From positions 74,909,358-74,973,357 of the forward strand of contig CM068377.1 in assembly GCA_034770075.1 (NCBI GenBank): DNA of 64,000 bases. Reading direction: 5' to 3'. A model generated the notes under the pieces. It made no database searches and was not told the DNA's origin. It worked only from the letters and a program-made list of their open reading frames with translations. Made by a program: the position numbers and the translations under genes. The stretch's first letter is position 1. Each line of letters begins with the position of its first letter. This document shows positions 46,345-57,928 of this stretch, one piece after another. Source of the stretch: Aralia elata (lineage: Eukaryota; Streptophyta; Magnoliopsida; Apiales; Araliaceae).

Positions 46345-47515
46345 TCTGTTAGGGAAGTCCTCTGTTCTTTCTTTTCTTTATTTTTCGCACAATGAGGACA
46401 TTGTATCGTTTGAGTTTGGGGGGGTATGTGTTATTTTTTAGAATTTTCTCATTTAGTTGCATTTTTAGTTTTATTTGTATTAGTTTCATGTTAGATTGCA
46501 TTAATCAGTTATTCAAAAAAAAAAATCCAAAAACCCAAAAATTTAGTAGCATAGGATCATATTGCATTTAGTAGGTATTCAAGTAATGCATTAATGGAAG
46601 TCATTTAGGGATGACCGATGATGAAATTTGATCAGTTCTAATTCAATTTAATGGGATGGATAGTGATTGCTAAATCTGGAGTTTGACTGTTTTAGTTATG
46701 GTTACTTGAGACCCTGAGTTTTTAACTGCTCACGAATGTGTATTGAGGTAATTAGGAGTTGGTTCTTCTTTGGTGTATCACGTGCTCATATGAAGATATA
46801 AACTGTTATCGCTTGTTGGATCGAAGAAAAAAAAAGTTGTTGAATAAATTCTGCTTCGATGTCTGTCTAAGTGCAAGAAAAAGAAGAATTAATGAATATA
46901 GATAGATAAGAGCAGGTCTTGACTAGTTTATCTTTGTGGTCGGTGTCATTTGAATGAGTATGCCCTTAGGAGATGTCTTTACACTCAGCGCCCTAAAATC
47001 GTCTGGTTTAGGAGTCGTTGGTTGAAAGTTCATTACACGGGTGACATTGAATAGCCTAATAACGATGAACATTGCACTAGTTGAGATAAATGACGAGATG
47101 GAGCGTAAAACGCACTCGTTAAAGAAAAAAAATGAAAAAAGAAAATAAAATGAGAAGGCAAATGAATAGCAGTTGAGCTTAAAAGTAAAATCTGTGAATT
47201 TGACTCTTGTTGAGCATTGTGATACCTAGAGCTGAATTCATATCCTGGTTAGTTTGATATATGTTATACACTTATGGATGGGTTGAGAGTAATTCATAAC
47301 TGCTGATAGTTGGCTCTTGGATGGTGTGAGGTTAAAATTCTGTTGAATTGGTAGTTACTGATTTCTGAGGCCGTATTTTTATGATGTCTGTTGATTAATT
47401 GCTTGAGTATGATTAGTTATGCATATGCATTAATGTTGGTAGCTAGTTTGGAGGTGATTTTGGTTTGTTTTGTGTTTTGCTTGAGGACAAGCAAAGTTTT
47501 GAGTTTGGGGGTATT
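46345..47515 (+). other. Element A 3' non-coding region and polypurine tract
   Basis: Contains AATGAGGACATTG plus GAGTTTGGGGGGG (46,389-46,420, second polypurine-like tract), GAGCGTAAAACGCACTC after GATG (47,097-47,117), and the true tract TTGAGGACAAGCAAAG...GAGTTTGGGGGTATT abutting the LTR at 47,516. No further gene is seen. Confidence 0.75.
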
Positions 47516-48809
47516 TGATGAGTAGGTTTTAACCTATGAGTTTGATATGTCTTTGGCTTATTCTTTACTTGTTTTCTAAGTGTTTTTGGTATCTTTTACT
47601 TGTTTTCATATTGCTTTTGTAGGTCATGGCTGGCTGCAGATTCAAAAGAAGAAAATTGGCTGGGTGCAGGGCAACCTCGCCGGGGCGTGAAGTCGTGCTT
47701 TGTTTTTCTCGCCGGGGCGGAAGTGGCCGGGGCGAGAGATTTGTATAGGAATTTCTCGCCGGGGCGAGAATGCGGCTGATGGAAAATTTAAGTTTGCCAA
47801 CATTCAATTTTTTTGGAAAGGTTAAAGTGATTAAGGATTCTTGCTATTATTCTGATTGGGAGACTAAAGGAAGATATAAATAGGAGATCAAGGGTTGGAT
47901 TAAAGGGATATATATTTTTTCAAAGATTGAATTTCAGAGCTGAACAAGGAGATTGAAGATCAAGTCAAGCATCGTGAGGAATTCAGATTGGAGAGCTAGA
48001 GATTATATTGAGTTTTCTTTTGATCTTTATTCTCTGATTTGTAATTAATTATGATAACTTATTTTGGTATTTCAGTTTTTATTGTCAGTATGAACTAAAC
48101 CATTAGTTAAGGCTACGATTGAACCAGTTATGTTATGAATTAATTATCTATTTAATTCCAGTTATTCAATTGATGGGAGTTGTCTATCTTATTCTATACT
48201 TGTTGATTAAATTGTTTGGTCGACAATTAGCATATTATTCTAGATGAATTCGGGAGATGCAATCTAGGGTTAGAACTGGATAAGATAGCATGTATTCTTA
48301 ATTATTTGCATGTGATGAATAATTAGATTTGTGAAGTGAATAGGAATATTACTTTGCTGCATGTAACAATTAGAAATTGAAGCTTAATGAATTTAATCCA
48401 TTAGTTTTGCATAGGAATATCGCAGAGTTAATTGGATTAGATAGATTTATTTGATCACTTGGAAAAGGGCTTATAAATACAATTGAATTTATGTTAACAA
48501 CTTCAATGAAGTGAATAATTGGAATGTATAGATAGATTAGTTTATGATAAATAACTGGGGATATTGTAGTCTTAATCTTATTACATCTGAATTTTAACTT
48601 TTGTGGTAATCATCAGTGTTAGTGTTAATTTAATTAGTTTCAATCAAAAATTCAAATTGTAATTGTTTAATAGAATAGGCATAATTTAGATTGACAGTTG
48701 GAGATTTAAACATAGTAATTCCTGTGGGTTCGACACTCTTTCTTATCACTTTATTACTTGTTGATCGTGTATACTTGCACGTAATTGCTGATTGTGAAAT
48801 CTGACAATA
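47516..48809 (+). repeat. Element A 3' LTR
   Basis: 1294 bp, about 98% identical by eye to the 5' LTR. GC cassette about 47,679-47,770, TATAAATAGG 47,875-47,884. It ends ...GACAATA, not the ...ACAACA of the 5' LTR, and is followed by the exact duplication ATAAC. Confidence 0.92.
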
Positions 48810-48814
48810 ATAAC

Positions 48815-50885
48815 GATTATGTCTAGAGGCATATGAAGTCCTATTATACATGCTTGTAAGCTCAGAACATCAAAGATACAAGTTCGTTAAGTTTTACTTT
48901 CAACACTTCAAGTTTTCCTTTAGAAAGTCGTTAGAACCAATCTAACGCAACTCATATCATGCAAGAGGGCTTTGGATGATATGTGATACTCATTTACAAC
49001 CTTATATAAGTTACTTACGTATGCTCATGAAATCAGAATACACATAAGGTTGTTTTCAACAATGTTGGTCTCATAAGTTTTCATGTAAAACTCACACTAA
49101 CGCAACTAAAGGGAATGTTGTCGAATGTTGAAATCCTATATCAGTAAATCAGAGTTATTAATGATCAAAATCAAAGCAATCAAGCTTGCTCAACATATCA
49201 GAACTAACAAAAAGCGGAGTTTCCTTCTGGTGCACGGTGCGGCCGCTCTGCTCCTCGGCAGAACCAGGGAACTCCCTGTATCGACATGTCCTCCAAAGCC
49301 AAAACCAACTCAAACAACAATTTATGCATACCCACCTCATATAAAGTCTACAAACATGATATTAAGCATACCTAACATGATTCTAACAACTTAACGCGGG
49401 TAAACAACTAAATTCAAGTATTAAATTTATCATTCATGCTATTTTTCCAAAATTCGACATGTTTAGCGATAAATCCCATAATGAACTCGTTTCTAGACCA
49501 AAATGGTCCGTTTAACTTTCGTGGTTTTCGTATTTGACTATACTAACAATGTATAACAACCATTTATAGATTACTATAAACTTAGCTCATCAATTTTTGT
49601 ACATTCAAGGCATGTATTTCAGAACATTTCTGAGAATACATAAAACTTAAATGTGATAGCATAAAACATGATTAACACTTCAATATCATGTATATAAACC
49701 TAACTAGCATCATGATATCTATTATTAATCCAGCTAACACATAATTTGCAAATATCCCAAGAATTTGTATGTAGAACTTAAGAACTAAAAACACAATTTA
49801 ATGGAGTTTTACCTCTTGAAGCTAATTTAACTCTCTGATGCTATCAACTGATACCTCACTTACTCACTCTCCAATGGAACTCAACTCAGATTTCTAGCAA
49901 CCAAAATAAAGAAGAGAAAGCCTCAATTTATAGAGTTTCTTTTGTCCAAAATCAGATTTTGCCCATTGATTCAAACCAATGGAAGAAGGAAGAAGATGAA
50001 GGTTAATGAGAAGTTGATAGTTTACTATTTGAACCACTCCCCCTTTCATCATGAATCTGAGGTTTGTATGGCTGATTTTGAGGAGAAGGGAGAAGGGCTA
50101 GGCTTGTAGCCTTTTAGTGTTTCACGTGAATGAGAATTTGGGCAAGAAGGTGACACTCCTTTTGGGACACAAGAACTCAGACATTGCAATTGAGACTATT
50201 AATATACTTGGGTGCTATTGTACACTTAGGTTATATCCCACTTAGGTTAAAATGTGCATTGAATAGCCTAATGTCACTACCTCGTATTGAAGTAGGAATA
50301 CATATGCCCATAATCATATAATCCATGTACATTTATTAGAGTGAAATCTAATTACCTACTAATACATAGTTAATCAATATTTATTATTATTTCATTATTC
50401 CATAACTCATACTATTATTTCAATAAACATTTAAGTATTGAAATAATTATTATCTAACAATTATTAGTTCACTTCAATTATTATCTCATGTAATTAGGAT
50501 GCACAGTTAATAGTCTACATCACATATCAATATATCACATAGGATGTTCATACAATTTAAATGTCACACATCTCTTTTATATTATTAAATGAATGCAGAA
50601 ACTTTATTATAATTAATATACATCTTATCATGCGGTTACGCCTCAAGTAGCATGGCATATAACACTTAAATAATTTAATAGAGATTATTAGTCACACAAT
50701 AATTAATTAACTAAGATAGCATTAATAAATTCTTTTCTTATTAAATCACTACTTGATAATTAAAACAATAATCACTTTATCACATCACTACCAATAGAAC
50801 ATATCACGTATACTCATATTCGAATACACATTTAGTTTAATAGGAAGGTCAATATTAATATTATCTAAAATTCTCGGGTATTACA
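48815..50885 (-). mobile_element. Tekay/Del-like solo LTR, segment 2
   Basis: Resumes after the nested element A and ends CTCGGGTATTACA before CTAGC. A minus-strand TATAAATTGAGG near 49,921-49,932 is followed by a CT-rich leader. A GC-rich patch with GTGCGGCCGCTCTGCTCC lies near 49,238-49,255 and resembles the patches in segment 1. No coding region is recognised. Confidence 0.72.
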
Positions 50886-50890
50886 CTAGC

Positions 50891-52070
50891 TAGGGTAGGG
50901 CCCACCTGGTCGGGTTTTCGTGTTGCGAAGTTGATTTTTTGTACTGCGTGCTGAAACGCCCATAACTTTCAAACCAGGAAGAGTTAGGAAAGTGCCATAT
51001 CATTCCGAAAAGCTCTTTCATAGAGCTACACAATGGCACTAAGTTTGATCAATTTCGGATTCAGGAAGATAAAAAGGAAGAAAAATCATTCTTCTGTCTT
51101 GCCTTGCGTAGTTAGTTGCTCGAAGGTCATCGTGGGGGCTCCGAATACTTATTTTGAACTTCGTGATCTTTACTTAGACACCTTAGCCTCGGGAGTGAAA
51201 TGATGTTTTTGCCTTCGTGCCATTGTTAGAGAAAAGATGCATAAACTTCGGGTGTCTACAGATGCCCCTCTTTGTCATGTTTATGTAATGTAATGAAATA
51301 AGCATGACAAAGATATAAACACTTGATGCATGACAAGATACATCGATGATGCAGGATAATGCATAATGATGCAATGATGCAAATCAATTATAACATGATG
51401 CAATGATGCAAGTCTTGAACCTCATGATTGTATCATCGCATGTGTCACTCTTATGGACAATTGTTATTATATCGTCGTCTGGATCATCGTTAGGAATCGT
51501 ATCATCACTGGTTATCGTCGCCGGTGGAATCGTATCATCATTGGTTATCATCGCTGGTGGAATTGTATCGTCGCCGGTGGAATCGTATCATCATCGGTTA
51601 TTGTCACTGGTGAAATCGTATCGTCAATCGTATCATCACCGATTATCGTCGCCGGTGGAATCATATCATCACCGGTAGAATCGTACCGTCAATCGTATCA
51701 TCACTGGGTATCGTCGTCGGTGGAATCGTATCGTCAATCATATCATCACCGGGTATCGTCGCTGGGATAATCGTGTCGTCAATCGTATCGGCACCGGGTA
51801 TCGTCGCCGGGGTAATCGTCAATCGTATCTAATTTCTATTTTGTTAAAGAAAACACAATAATTAATTGAACAAAATTAGAAAAACGTACCTTACCGAAAA
51901 TTTTCTCCATAGGTTAGATATGGGTCCTTTGATGTTTTACCGACCAGATCTGAATTTTGATGCAGGGGGTCCGAGTCATGAGGACCTAGAGAGAGTGGAT
52001 CACTTCGACGACCCTTCCGCCTTTATAGATGAGATGAATTTCACAGATTAGATTACATCTGGTTTGTTGG
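50891..52070 (+). mobile_element. Tat/Ogre-like LTR region, right part
   Basis: Continues the backbone from 11,977. It includes TTCGGGTGTCTACAGATGCC and CCCCTCTTTGTCATG near 51,246-51,280, phrases I associate with Tat-lineage LTRs. A tandem array follows (51,473-51,832), then a short acidic open stretch (51,917-52,051). The LTR probably ends at ATTACA near 52,056, followed by TTTGTTGGGGC, where D inserted. Across D the sequence reads into GACTGTGTCC, which could be a tRNA-Arg-type primer site of Ogre elements; this is tentative. Confidence 0.5.
51473..51832. repeat. Minisatellite of ATCGTATCATCACCGG-type units
   Basis: About ten irregular units of roughly 30-36 bp mixing AATCGTATCATCACC, GGTTATCGTCGCC and GGTGG blocks. 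Open frames across it are a by-product of the repeat (Ser/His/Tyr-rich) and show no protein signal. Confidence 0.8.
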
Positions 52071-52075
52071 GGCGT

Positions 52076-53983
52076 TGGTGAGTGTGTTCTATATACACAA
52101 ATTAGGTACTATTGGCCTTGATAATTTGTAAGTCTTTAGCTATTTCGTTTGGTTTTAATGTATTTTTTCCTTATTATTGAATTGCGTGGTTTTATATTGT
52201 TTTTATATGTTTTTGTATGCTTTTATGTGTTTTTACTTTGTTTCGTAGGAATTGAAATAAAAGCTCCATGGATCGATGTTTCGTGTTGCCACTTTCGCGT
52301 TTTCGACTTGAATTTGGCATTTCAGCTTCTTGTTTCTCAATTTCACCCATGATCCAATCCGAATCTCTCAAAACTCAAAGAACGAAAGTTGTAGATCTTT
52401 GTCTTAGCTTTCCAGAACATCTTGAATCATCTAATTTGAAGTTTGTATGAGAGAGTTATGGTCATTTTACCATCGGATTTGGCATGAATTTTATATAGCA
52501 GTTGCTTTGGGCTAATTTGAGCCTTGCTCTGGCCAGTATCTCGACGAGCTCTGGTTATGAAGTTGTAGAGCTACTTCTTAGCTTTTCGTAGCCTCTTGAA
52601 TTGCCTAAATCTGAGTTCGGACGAAGAAGTTATGGCCATTTTTTTAACAGACGTCGAAACTGATTCGGGTAGTAGAAGTGAGCTCGTCGGGGCGCGAGTT
52701 TTCAGGCCATTTTTGGCGCCGGGGCGGGAAACCGCCTGAATGCAATTCAGATTTTGCGATTTTTTGGCCCAAATTGGATGGCTAAGCTAGGTTTTCGGGG
52801 GAGGATCATAAATAGAACATGTAGCCTCCATTTGGAGGCATTTAACACTATTAACATCATATTTAGAGAGTGGAAAACTTCCATAAACATCACCAAGAAG
52901 AGCAAAAGTGTGGCAATTCAAGGAAAAATCTACTCAAAGCTAGGGCATCAATGGAGAAATGAGTACCAAAGCAAGGGGGAAAGCTAGAAATCATCAACCA
53001 CCAAACAAGCAACATATGAATATCTTCAAATTGGGTTTTGTCATCTCTACTTTCCCTTTCATTTTGTATTTCAATTTCATGATAAACACCTTGTATTTGA
53101 TGTTTTATGTAGTGACTATAAACTAAAGCTTGTATTCTAAGATTTCAATGGAACCCAACACCTAGTTTGAATTGAATGCTTTCTCTTTGATATTGGTTAA
53201 TCATTTGTGAATTGGGTATCATAGTTTGTGCTTCATATATTAATTACCTAGCTAGTAATTACCTTGGGAACCTATATGAAATTGAGAAATTGAATATAGT
53301 GTTGACCTTTTTATGATATCATGCGAAAGTTAAAGATTGTTGTGGGTGATTTATAAAGATTTAGTGACGTGTATCTTGTTGATTATCCTCAATGATAGGT
53401 AACTTGATAGTATTTAGGATAAACATATACCTAGATACCGTGTGCAACCAATGGAGAATCTATTCTTAACGACTTCTTATGCAAAAGTTGGTAATTGAAA
53501 GGGTGATTAATGAGACTTAGTGACACGTGTCTTAATAATTGTTCTTGAAATTGGTCTCTTGATAGTGTGTAGGATAGACATATACCTACATGCCGCATTA
53601 GAAAAATTCGAATTTGACCATCGAGAGAGGCTTATAAGTAACTTTGATTTCTCGGTTGACAATTCTATGCTATTAATTAGTTCAAATGAGAGAGTTAAGA
53701 TATTCAAATGAAGTGTTTGGGAAAATTGCAATCTTAGACTTGTTAATACTAGAATTTTCATTGTTTTAAAAGCTTTCCATAGTTCTTTGATTATTTGCTA
53801 TCTTTATTAGTGTAAAACAATAAAAATATTTATCAATTGTTTAAATAAGATTGAGATGATAAAAAGTTAGTACTTGGAAAAGATTAGTAATAATTCCTCG
53901 TGGGATCGATACTTTACTTACTCTTTATTACTTGTTGACCGCGTATACTTGCGCGTATTTGTCATTATATAAATCGGACAACA
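52076..53983 (+). repeat. Element D 5' LTR
   Basis: 1908 bp. Starts TGGTGAGTGTG, an A-to-G change of the TGATGAG seen in its partner, and ends CGGACAACA. GC cassette 52,681-52,733 (GAGCTCGTCGGGGCGCGAG, GGCGCCGGGGCGGG), CATAAATAG box at 52,807-52,815. Clearly related to the B LTR. Confidence 0.88.
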
Positions 53984-53989
53984 AGTTTT

Positions 53990-54007
53990 TGGCGCCGTTG
54001 CTGAGGA
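53990..54007 (+). other. Element D primer-binding site
   Basis: TGGCGCCGTTGCTGAGGA, two changes from the tRNA-Asp-type consensus. Confidence 0.8.
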
Positions 54008-54119
54008 ATTATTTTTCTAGTGTTTTTTTAATATTAATTATAATCAAATTGGTCTTAATTTAAGCTTGTATATAAATTTGTTTTTACTTTATTTTAACAT
54101 TTTTCTGTTTTGATGCTTT

Positions 54120-54527
54120 ATGAGGTACACCATAGATGACTTTGCTTATCAATGGTCGTACATGAGTATGACTCGACGAAGGGAAACAGGGCTTAATGGA
54201 CTCAATACAATTTCTGCATTATCAACACAAGTTGAGACACTTTCGAGGAACGGTGGTGATTACCTCAACAACTATGCTTATCCCGATTATCACCAAGAAT
54301 GGGGGTATCACTCGGATTTTTCATAGAGCTATAATCAACAAGATTAATTCTACGCTCCAAGTCCAACATATGCACCGGACTTCTCATGTCCACCTCCATT
54401 GCCACAGGAAGAAAATTCAAGTTTGGTGGAACTCATGTCTAGGATCATAGCAAACTAAGAGGAGATGATGAGGAGTCAAGAAGCATCAACTCAATACCTT
54501 AATAATCAGATGGCACAACTCATCAAT
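54120..54527 (+). pseudogene. Element D gag-like ORF, N-terminal part
   Basis: Starts MRYTIDDFAYQW and goes straight from STQVETLSR to NGGDYLNNYAYPDYHQEWGY. The stretch of B that carries the zinc knuckle CDYCADNHPSHQC is deleted. In-frame stops lie at 54,324, near 54,342 and near 54,456. The frame is cut at TCAAT (54,523-54,527) by a solo LTR and continues in frame at 56,484. Confidence 0.8.
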
Positions 54528-56478
54528 TGTTAGGTTTGTATAACGCGAACATGCAATCAAATTACATAAATAGAGCGGAAGCGTGATAAAACGAATTTTA
54601 AAATTTTATACAAACCATCACCATGATTTTTCTTTATGCACAATTATTAATTAAACGAAAGAGATGGAGAATAAGAACTATACCCTTGTAGAACAAAGCT
54701 TCCTCAGGTACAAGTTCAACTCCTAGTCCTTCGAGTTCTCCTTGAATTCAACGGTGTGATTCCTTCCTTTGATCAATGTTAGCCACCCAAGTGTTTGGCC
54801 TCTAGAGGTGATCCACCAAGGAAGAACAAATATTCAAGAAGTTGGGTGTTTGGCAAAACCCTAGTTTCTATCTCTATAGAAATTGTAAATACTCTCCACA
54901 ATCTAATGTAAGAGTGTGTAACCCTAATCTATGATAAGATTTCTCTTATTTATAGATGTAGGAAAACCCCTTCCCTAAACTATTTAGGATTAGGGTTTCT
55001 ATTTTAATTAAACTCCTTTAATTATATTCCTAATCCAATTAGGAATTAATGAGAGAGAGAGTACTTCTATTAATTAATTCCCAATCCCTATTAGGAATTA
55101 AATAATAGTTATATTGATTAATTCCCAATCCCTATTAGGAATTAAATAATAGTAATATTAATTAATTCCCAATCCCTATTAGGAATTAAATAATAGTAAT
55201 ATTAATTAATTCCCAATCCCTATTAGGAATTAAATAATAGTAATAGTAATAATAATAATAAGACTCCTCTTATTAATTTATATTTAATATTTCCAAAATA
55301 TTAAATAATAAATATTAAGCTATTTAATTTATTCTATCTCCATAGATTAAATTAAATACACTTAACTTATTATTACAATTATGCCATTTACTTCTTAAAT
55401 AAATATTTTCCTTTTGCGGTGTGACCCTTTAGGTTCTCCATATTAAACCGGTTGTGAATAAATCAATTAGAACAATTCTAATCTTATTTAAATAAATAAA
55501 TTAAACTATTTAATTCATTTAAATAAATAATATTTATTCTACAATAAGGGTAAGCCCCCTTAGCAATCAACGACTTTCCAGATAATATAGATTTCAACAT
55601 TAATCACAAAAGAACCTTTGAGTAAATAGTTACCGTACAATTCAATCCTTCTACCATACAATGTCCCAATTAAATATAAGACATGGAATTTCTGTCAAGT
55701 CTTATTTTATTTAATTATATGTATTTCGATTCTCAAATGCACAACTCTAAATAATGCAAATTAGAAACTCCTTTCTAATTTCATTCTGCCTTGGCCAAGG
55801 ACTACTGAGTTATCATTTATCGAATCACATAGGACATTCACATCTTTTACTAGACGTGGTAGATTCTTTGTTGATCATTCACCTATCTCCATGTACAACT
55901 TATTATACCCAATCATACCCTTTGATATACCCTAAAGGTCTTAAGGGACATGTCAAAGTATAACTTATCATACACAAGATACTATGATGATCTCAAGTCT
56001 AAGGATCACTTGTACTACTATCACTAGAGGAATTCCTATTGACAGCCGAGTAAAACTCCATTAGGTATTCCTTAGCGAGTCACGTTCAGTGAACTTATTC
56101 TCCAATAAGCACCTACATACTTGCTTTAGTGTCTCCACACAAATGATTATGAGATCAATCATCCTCTTCATAAGAGCAAGCAACGTATGTACTAATCTAT
56201 CCGGATTCACTAATCCCCAATTTAGTAATCCAACGATTAGGAACAATTTTAGTTTGTGAGCTATCTTGAATTTAGATCTCATTAGCATGATCACCATCAT
56301 GATTCTAAAAGCATTGCTCAAAACTATGGGTTTATCACATTTAATATAACAGCACCATGTAGATAATATAAAATGCCTTTTAATAAAAATCAATTCCTTT
56401 ATTAAATAAATGAATAAGATTACAAAGTATATGCTATATCATATCAAATATGATTGGCTTGTGTGCATACTACTTTCA
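54528..56478 (-). mobile_element. Copia-type (possibly Angela-like) solo LTR
   Basis: 1951 bp with TG...CA ends (plus strand TGTTAGGTTTG...CTACTTTCA) and an exact TCAAT duplication (54,523-54,527 and 56,479-56,483). No primer site, ORF or second LTR, so a solo LTR. A TATAAATAAGAG box on the minus strand near 54,942-54,953 and a downstream coding-like leader indicate minus orientation. Length and AATAAAGGAATTG near the minus-strand start suggest the Angela/BARE group; the lineage is uncertain. It holds a 44-bp tandem array. Confidence 0.8.
55072..55250. repeat. Four tandem copies of a 44-bp unit
   Basis: CCCAATCCCTATTAGGAATT recurs at 55,080, 55,124, 55,168 and 55,212, exactly 44 bp apart, ending in an (ATA)n run. 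Each unit contains AATTCC...GGAATT, an inverted pair. Confidence 0.88.
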
Positions 56479-56483
56479 TCAAT

Positions 56484-57203
56484 ACCTCAACCAATAGTCC
56501 TCAATACATGTATTCCAAAACTGAAACAGATAAGTCAAGATTGGAGGAAGTGTGGTCCAAGTTCATAGCATCAAATGAGGAAACGAGGACTAATCAAGAC
56601 ATATCAATTCAAAATCTTCAGAATCAGATTGATCAAATGTTTAAAGCTTTGAACAACTGTCCTCAAAACAGTTGGTGTTATGATATGGATTCTGAGACTT
56701 ATGGTGAGCCCGAGCCAAATCTGCAACTGGATAAGCCACAAGATATCGAAAAAAGGAAGACAAGTGAGGATAAGGAAAGTGAGGCCATTAAAGATCTATC
56801 TTTAAGTGCTAGCGAAGATGAGCTGATTGTATTAGTGCCCCAAGTGCCTTCTCCACCAAAGTTCAAGAATCCAGTCAGTTTTGCAAAACCGTGTCCACTT
56901 GGTAGTCCTGTCGTCGGCAAGGCTCTTTATGACATGAGAGCTAGCATAACTTTGAAGTCGTGGTGGGCCAAGGAAAAAAAGATAGAAGAACCCGTTGTGC
57001 TTGACAAGCCCCAATGCCCCAATCTTATCACAGACACAACGGAAGAAGCACCTAGCTATTTGACATTTGAAATTGAGAACTTATCTATAAAAAGCAAGCT
57101 AGGTGACTTTAACTCAATGACTATCACCAATGTGAACCTCCCAAATGTTACATGGCTATCAATAGATGGCGGGTTCCTCAATTATCGAAGGGGAATTGGA
57201 TAA
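56484..57203 (+). pseudogene. Element D gag-like ORF, C-terminal part
   Basis: Open to TAA at 57,201-57,203. Contains QNLQNQIDQMFKALNNC, an acidic linker, SPPKFKNPVSFAKPCPLGS and DMRASITL where B has DDGASMN and autonomous relatives have DLGASIN, so the protease-like motif is further degraded. The C-terminus LNYRRGIG is shared with B. Relative to B there is an extra, partly duplicated segment at the junction with the N-terminal part. Confidence 0.8.
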
Positions 57204-57234
57204 AAACAGGGAGTTAGACAGGCTGAAAGACTGT

Positions 57235-57263
57235 AAACCAAGCGCTTGATGGGAGGCAACCCA
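57235..57263 (+). other. Intercistronic motif, element D
   Basis: AACCAAGCGCTTGAT followed by GGGAGGCAACCC, about 31 bases after the gag-like stop codon. Confidence 0.8.
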
Positions 57264-57519
57264 TTGATTCTATCTGTATCCTTGATATTCAGTTGTTATT
57301 TTTCAATTTGTTGCAAGTTTCAAAATTTTTAGTTTTCTAAGTTTACAATGCAGTTGTGTTTTTGTTAGTTTAGCTTGTGAGCTTAACTTGCTCTAAGGCC
57401 TCGTTTTTCGCTCAATATGTCTAATTTATGCTTGGTATGTTGCAAAGCTACAGGTGAGGTACATTGAGGTTGGTTGTTGTGTTGGAATTTGAAAAATTAA
57501 TTTTTTTTTGGGAACAGGT

Positions 57520-57665
57520 GAGCTCGTCCCGGCGAGCTCACAAGGAGCAATTTTTGCGCCCCGGCGCTGACTCTCACCCCGACGGCAGAATACATTACAA
57601 ATTCGCGCCTCGGCACTGAGCGCGCCCCAACGGCAATATCAGGCACAATTTTTGCGCCCCGGCCC
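57520..57665 (+). promoter_or_regulatory. Internal GC cassette, element D
   Basis: GAGCTCGTCCCGGCGAGCTC (57,520-57,539), then GCGCCCCGGCGC (57,557), CGCGCCTCGGC (57,604), CGCGCCCCAAC (57,620) and GCGCCCCGGCCCGGG (57,653). The same two sub-motifs occur in the D LTRs (GAGCTCG...GCGAG and TTTTTGGCGCCGGGGCG). A CT-rich leader follows, as before the third ORF in A and C, although D has lost that ORF. Confidence 0.5.
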
Positions 57666-57928
57666 GGGTAGCGGAATTCAGTTTTTAAATTTCTTTTCAA
57701 GGCCCGATTGGATTGTCATTCCTTAATACTCCCAAACTCATTCTTCCCCTCTCCCACACAGATTCATCTTTAACCCACTGAACATTCAAAGAGTTCATCT
57801 CCAAATTAAATGTAACATCAAATAACTTTTTTCGCCAACACAAAGCAAGGTACTCACTCCAATTATTGTATACAAGTAAAATAAATTTCTCAATTGTGAT
57901 GGGTATTTTTGGTTAATTAAACTGTTGT

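Larger units (their letters stand above)
13838..48809 (+). mobile_element. Element A: Athila-like Ty3/gypsy retrotransposon, interrupted by B and C
   Basis: Two near-identical LTRs (13,838-15,132 and 47,516-48,809) lie inside an exact ATAAC duplication (13,833-13,837 and 48,810-48,814). With B (10,919 bp) and C (12,628 bp) and one TSD copy each removed, it would be about 11.4 kb. The order is LTR, tRNA-Asp-type primer site, gag, protease, RT, RNase H, integrase, intercistronic motif, GC cassette, third ORF, polypurine tract, LTR. The primer site, the DLGASIN protease motif and the third ORF point to the Athila lineage. By eye the LTRs differ at about 27 of 1290 positions (~2%). Many stop codons mean it is dead. 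Confidence 0.92.

Noticed and set aside
51246..51280. TTCGGGTGTCTACA as the 3' end of the Tat/Ogre-like LTR
   Set aside because: No primer-site sequence follows it; a better candidate end with a following primer-like sequence lies near 52,056.
51403..51770. Open frames with repeated SSVESYHHR-like peptides
   Set aside because: They only translate the minisatellite; overlapping frames give equally repetitive peptides and no start context or homologue is apparent.
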